A stretch of DNA of 64,000 nt. Origin: Gossypium raimondii. Taxonomy: Eukaryota; Streptophyta; Magnoliopsida; Malvales; Malvaceae. The notes below the pieces were generated by a model. It searched no databases. It saw only the letters and a program-made list of their open reading frames with translations, and was not told the origin of the DNA. The stretch covers positions 52,275,980-52,339,979 of the forward strand of contig NC_068575.1 in assembly GCF_025698545.1 (NCBI RefSeq), read 5' to 3'. The position numbers and the translations under genes are program-made. Of the stretch, positions 62,004-64,000 are shown piece by piece. Numbering within the stretch: position 1 is the first letter of the stretch; every line of letters begins with the position of its first letter.

Positions 62004-62141
62004 TTGTGAAAAGTAGGTATGGTATTTCAGTGAAGAAAACCATACAGAGTTGTGAAAAGTAGGTATGGTGTTTCAGTGAAGAAAACCATACTGAGTTGTG
62101 AAAAGTAGGTATGGTATTCCAGTGAAGGAAACCATACTGAG
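62004..62141 (+). repeat. Three tandem 46-bp units in solo LTR 3
   Basis: Units start ttgtgaaaagtaggtatggt at 62004, 62050 and 62096 and end accatac. Each unit can fold through ggtatggt/accatac. The copies differ at only a few positions. Confidence 0.95.
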
Positions 62142-62499
62142 TTATGGCATTGTAAAATATTCAAGCAAATCGTGGCACCGGGCAAACGATGTACTCAAAT
62201 CCGTAAGACGATCCTTAATTTGACAAGTATTTGTAAATGCAATTGAAGCTAAATGTTGGAATATAAGTTGATATTTGATATTGAGCTCAATTGAGTAAAT
62301 TCATTGTTTGAGATTGTGGTTGGCAGGAAATGTTGTATTATACTTTGAAATTTCATGAATGCTATGGTATGTTATTTTATATGAATGTTATTAAACCGAG
62401 ATAATTGTGAAAATATAAATGTTTGAATAAAAGTTCTAATTTAGTGGAACATTGGATTCAAGACTTTCGCTCGATGACTCATACGCATTGATTTTAAAA

Positions 62500-62665
62500 G
62501 ACCATGGTTGGACCATGGCAATATGTGATATGTGATTTCCGTATAAGACCATATCCGGGATATGACATCGGTGTGATATATGCTTCCATGTAAGACCATG
62601 GCTGGGCTATGGCTTCGGTTTGTGATATGTGATTATGTGCAAGACCATAGTTATACTATGGCATT
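62500..62665 (+). repeat. Tandem ~60-bp array with palindromic arms in solo LTR 3
   Basis: Three to four units built on taagaccatggctgggctat, followed by tgtgatatgtgatt. Each contains near-palindromes such as accatggttggaccatgg or gaccatatccgggatatg. Confidence 0.8.
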
Positions 62666-63926
62666 TTAAAAAACGAAATACTCAATTCCGTAAGCGTTTC
62701 CTAAATTGATTAAGAAAGGAAAGAATTAGTGAAATTATATATTGTATAATTGTTATAAGATGTTCGGTAAGAATTATTTTCTATGCCTATGAACTTACTA
62801 AGCTTACATAAGCTTACTCCTGCATGATTAATGTTCTTTGTAGATTGATGTGAAATCGGTGGACTGGATCAACACATCAGGGCACACTATCCAGATTACT
62901 TCGGTAAAATATTGTGCATCTTAAGGTTTATATGGCATGTATAAGGTTTAATTGAAAGAAAGTGAAGGTGTTATAAACTTAGTTATTAACATTTTCCACT
63001 AAAACAGTTTTTGGACAGTAGCATTGACATGATTTTGAAAAATCACTAAAAATGGTGGAAATTGAATTAGAAGATGAGTGAGATATGAAATTAAATCTGT
63101 ATTAGTATATTTTCACATGAAAGAAATAGAGTAAGCAAATTAGTTGTATATTTTTATATATTTGAATTTTAGTGAGATAGGGTCAGAATAGTTTTTGAAA
63201 TCCCTGTTCTGACTTTAGAAAATTATTAAAATTGTACAGAAAGAATTGGAAGTTATAATTTATATGTCTAGATTCCTTAGTGAGTTTATTTTCAATAGAA
63301 ATAAATTATAATGTTATCCAAATTCTGTACAATGAGATAATTAATTTTTAGTGAAGAGGGGTCAGAGCTGTCGAACAATGAAACAGGTGAGACTTTAAAG
63401 AATAAACTGTACTAACTGACCAAACCAAAAATTCTGAAAATTTTATGGTAAGAAGATATATGAGTCTAGTTTCAGGGAAAATTTACGGATCTAAATTTGA
63501 ATTTTGTAACTTGAGTTATAATTAAATTAGTGACTGTTGGGCAGGTGGACAGTTTTATTATGAATGGTGAAATGAACTTTTTTGATTTGTTTTAGTATTC
63601 GGAAATTTATTAATGTTCCCGGTTTGGACCCGAACTGTTTCTATTGCGTGATTTAGGGTCTCGAGATTCCTTTTTAGGAAATATTGAATAAACGTGAGTA
63701 AATTAATTTTAAAAGAAAATTTTTATGCCCCGAACTAGTAAGTTAAGTTAGGTAATGCCTCGTGCTCGACTCCGGCAACGGTCTCGGGTAAGGGGTGTTA
63801 CAATTTTCATACGTCATTCCTATCATAATGCAGACCATGCAATACTATTAAAATAATTTTTCTTTTTGAATCGGATTTGTGGTCTCGAAACCACTGTTCC
63901 GTCTTCACTAAAAACAGGTTGTTACA

Positions 63927-64000
63927 GCAATAGTCGTGCCCTTGACTACAAAGGGACCTACTAAAAAATAAATTAAAGGAATTGGGAATGTCTAGAAATT
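63927..64000 (-). mobile_element. Start of the right-hand flank of the Athila-like relic, cut by the window end
   Basis: Sequence resumes after the second copy of gcaat and should continue the host relic interrupted at 58338. The window ends before it can be characterised. Confidence 0.45.

Larger units (their letters stand above)
61099..63802 (-). mobile_element. Solo LTR 3 (Ty3/gypsy type), 2704 bp, reverse orientation, TSD atttt
   Basis: On the plus strand it runs from tgtaacagcccaatttttag to gtaaggggtgttaca; read on the minus strand it starts tgtaacaccccttacccgag, like the other two. The 5-bp duplication atttt is at 61094-61098 and 63803-63807. It is nested in solo LTR 2 and so inserted later. 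It contains a 46-bp triplicated unit and a second array built on accatgg/ccatggc phrases. Confidence 0.87.
58339..63926 (+). mobile_element. Solo LTR 2 (Ty3/gypsy type), TSD gcaat, interrupted by solo LTR 3
   Basis: Starts tgtaacatccctaacccata and ends caggttgttaca. The exact 5-bp duplication gcaat is at 58334-58338 and 63927-63931. With the insertion 61099-63802 removed, the LTR is about 2.88 kb. It carries a GC-rich block of cccgtgt/ccgtgtg repeats (58560-58790) and a ~25-bp tandem array (59686-59905). No internal retrotransposon region is present. Confidence 0.85.

Overview
This is a nuclear genomic window from a flowering plant, almost certainly a eudicot. The genes have canonical GT-AG introns, long AT-rich spacers and plant-type repeats. 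The protein set (plant PIEZO, an ALKBH10-type RNA demethylase, a GATL glycosyltransferase, an SP1-type RING ligase) is typical of dicots. The style of the LTRs and MITEs resembles cotton (Gossypium, Malvaceae). That placement comes from memory of repeat style and was not tested. No bacterial, organellar or viral genes were recognised. Layout: (1) 1-4824, promoter region and a five-exon plus-strand gene for an uncharacterised plant membrane protein (420 aa). (2) 6527-11591, a plus-strand homologue of the SP1/DAL1 RING E3 ligase of the chloroplast outer envelope. It carries an in-frame TAA in exon 2, a broken last splice acceptor, a non-consensus GC donor and a changed RING residue, plus a ~370 bp tandem duplication. 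It reads as a recently dead gene. (3) 13674-14246, a small plus-strand gene for an uncharacterised basic, low-complexity protein. (4) 14247-24039, about 10 kb of AT-rich spacer with several MITEs. (5) 24040-28842, a seven-exon plus-strand ALKBH9/10-type 2-oxoglutarate/Fe(II) RNA demethylase (557 aa). (6) 29704-30750, an intronless minus-strand GT8 galacturonosyltransferase-like (GATL) gene, tail-to-tail with the previous gene. (7) 32857-48600, a complete 21-exon plus-strand PIEZO mechanosensitive channel gene whose predicted product is 2476 aa. Every exon phase closes. Its introns hold a TRIM-like relic and a Tourist-like MITE. (8) 48601-64000, a gene-free repeat block. It holds an 8-bp-TSD hAT-like MITE, a minus-strand Athila-like Ty3/gypsy gag-protease relic, and three related solo LTRs each with an exact 5-bp target duplication. 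One of these solo LTRs is nested in reverse orientation inside another. The genes look independent (membrane biology, protein turnover, mRNA demethylation, cell wall, mechanosensing) and do not form a pathway cluster. I found no convincing new biological system. The most notable items are the decaying SP1-like gene, the nested solo-LTR stack with its datable insertion order, and the fully resolved PIEZO gene model.
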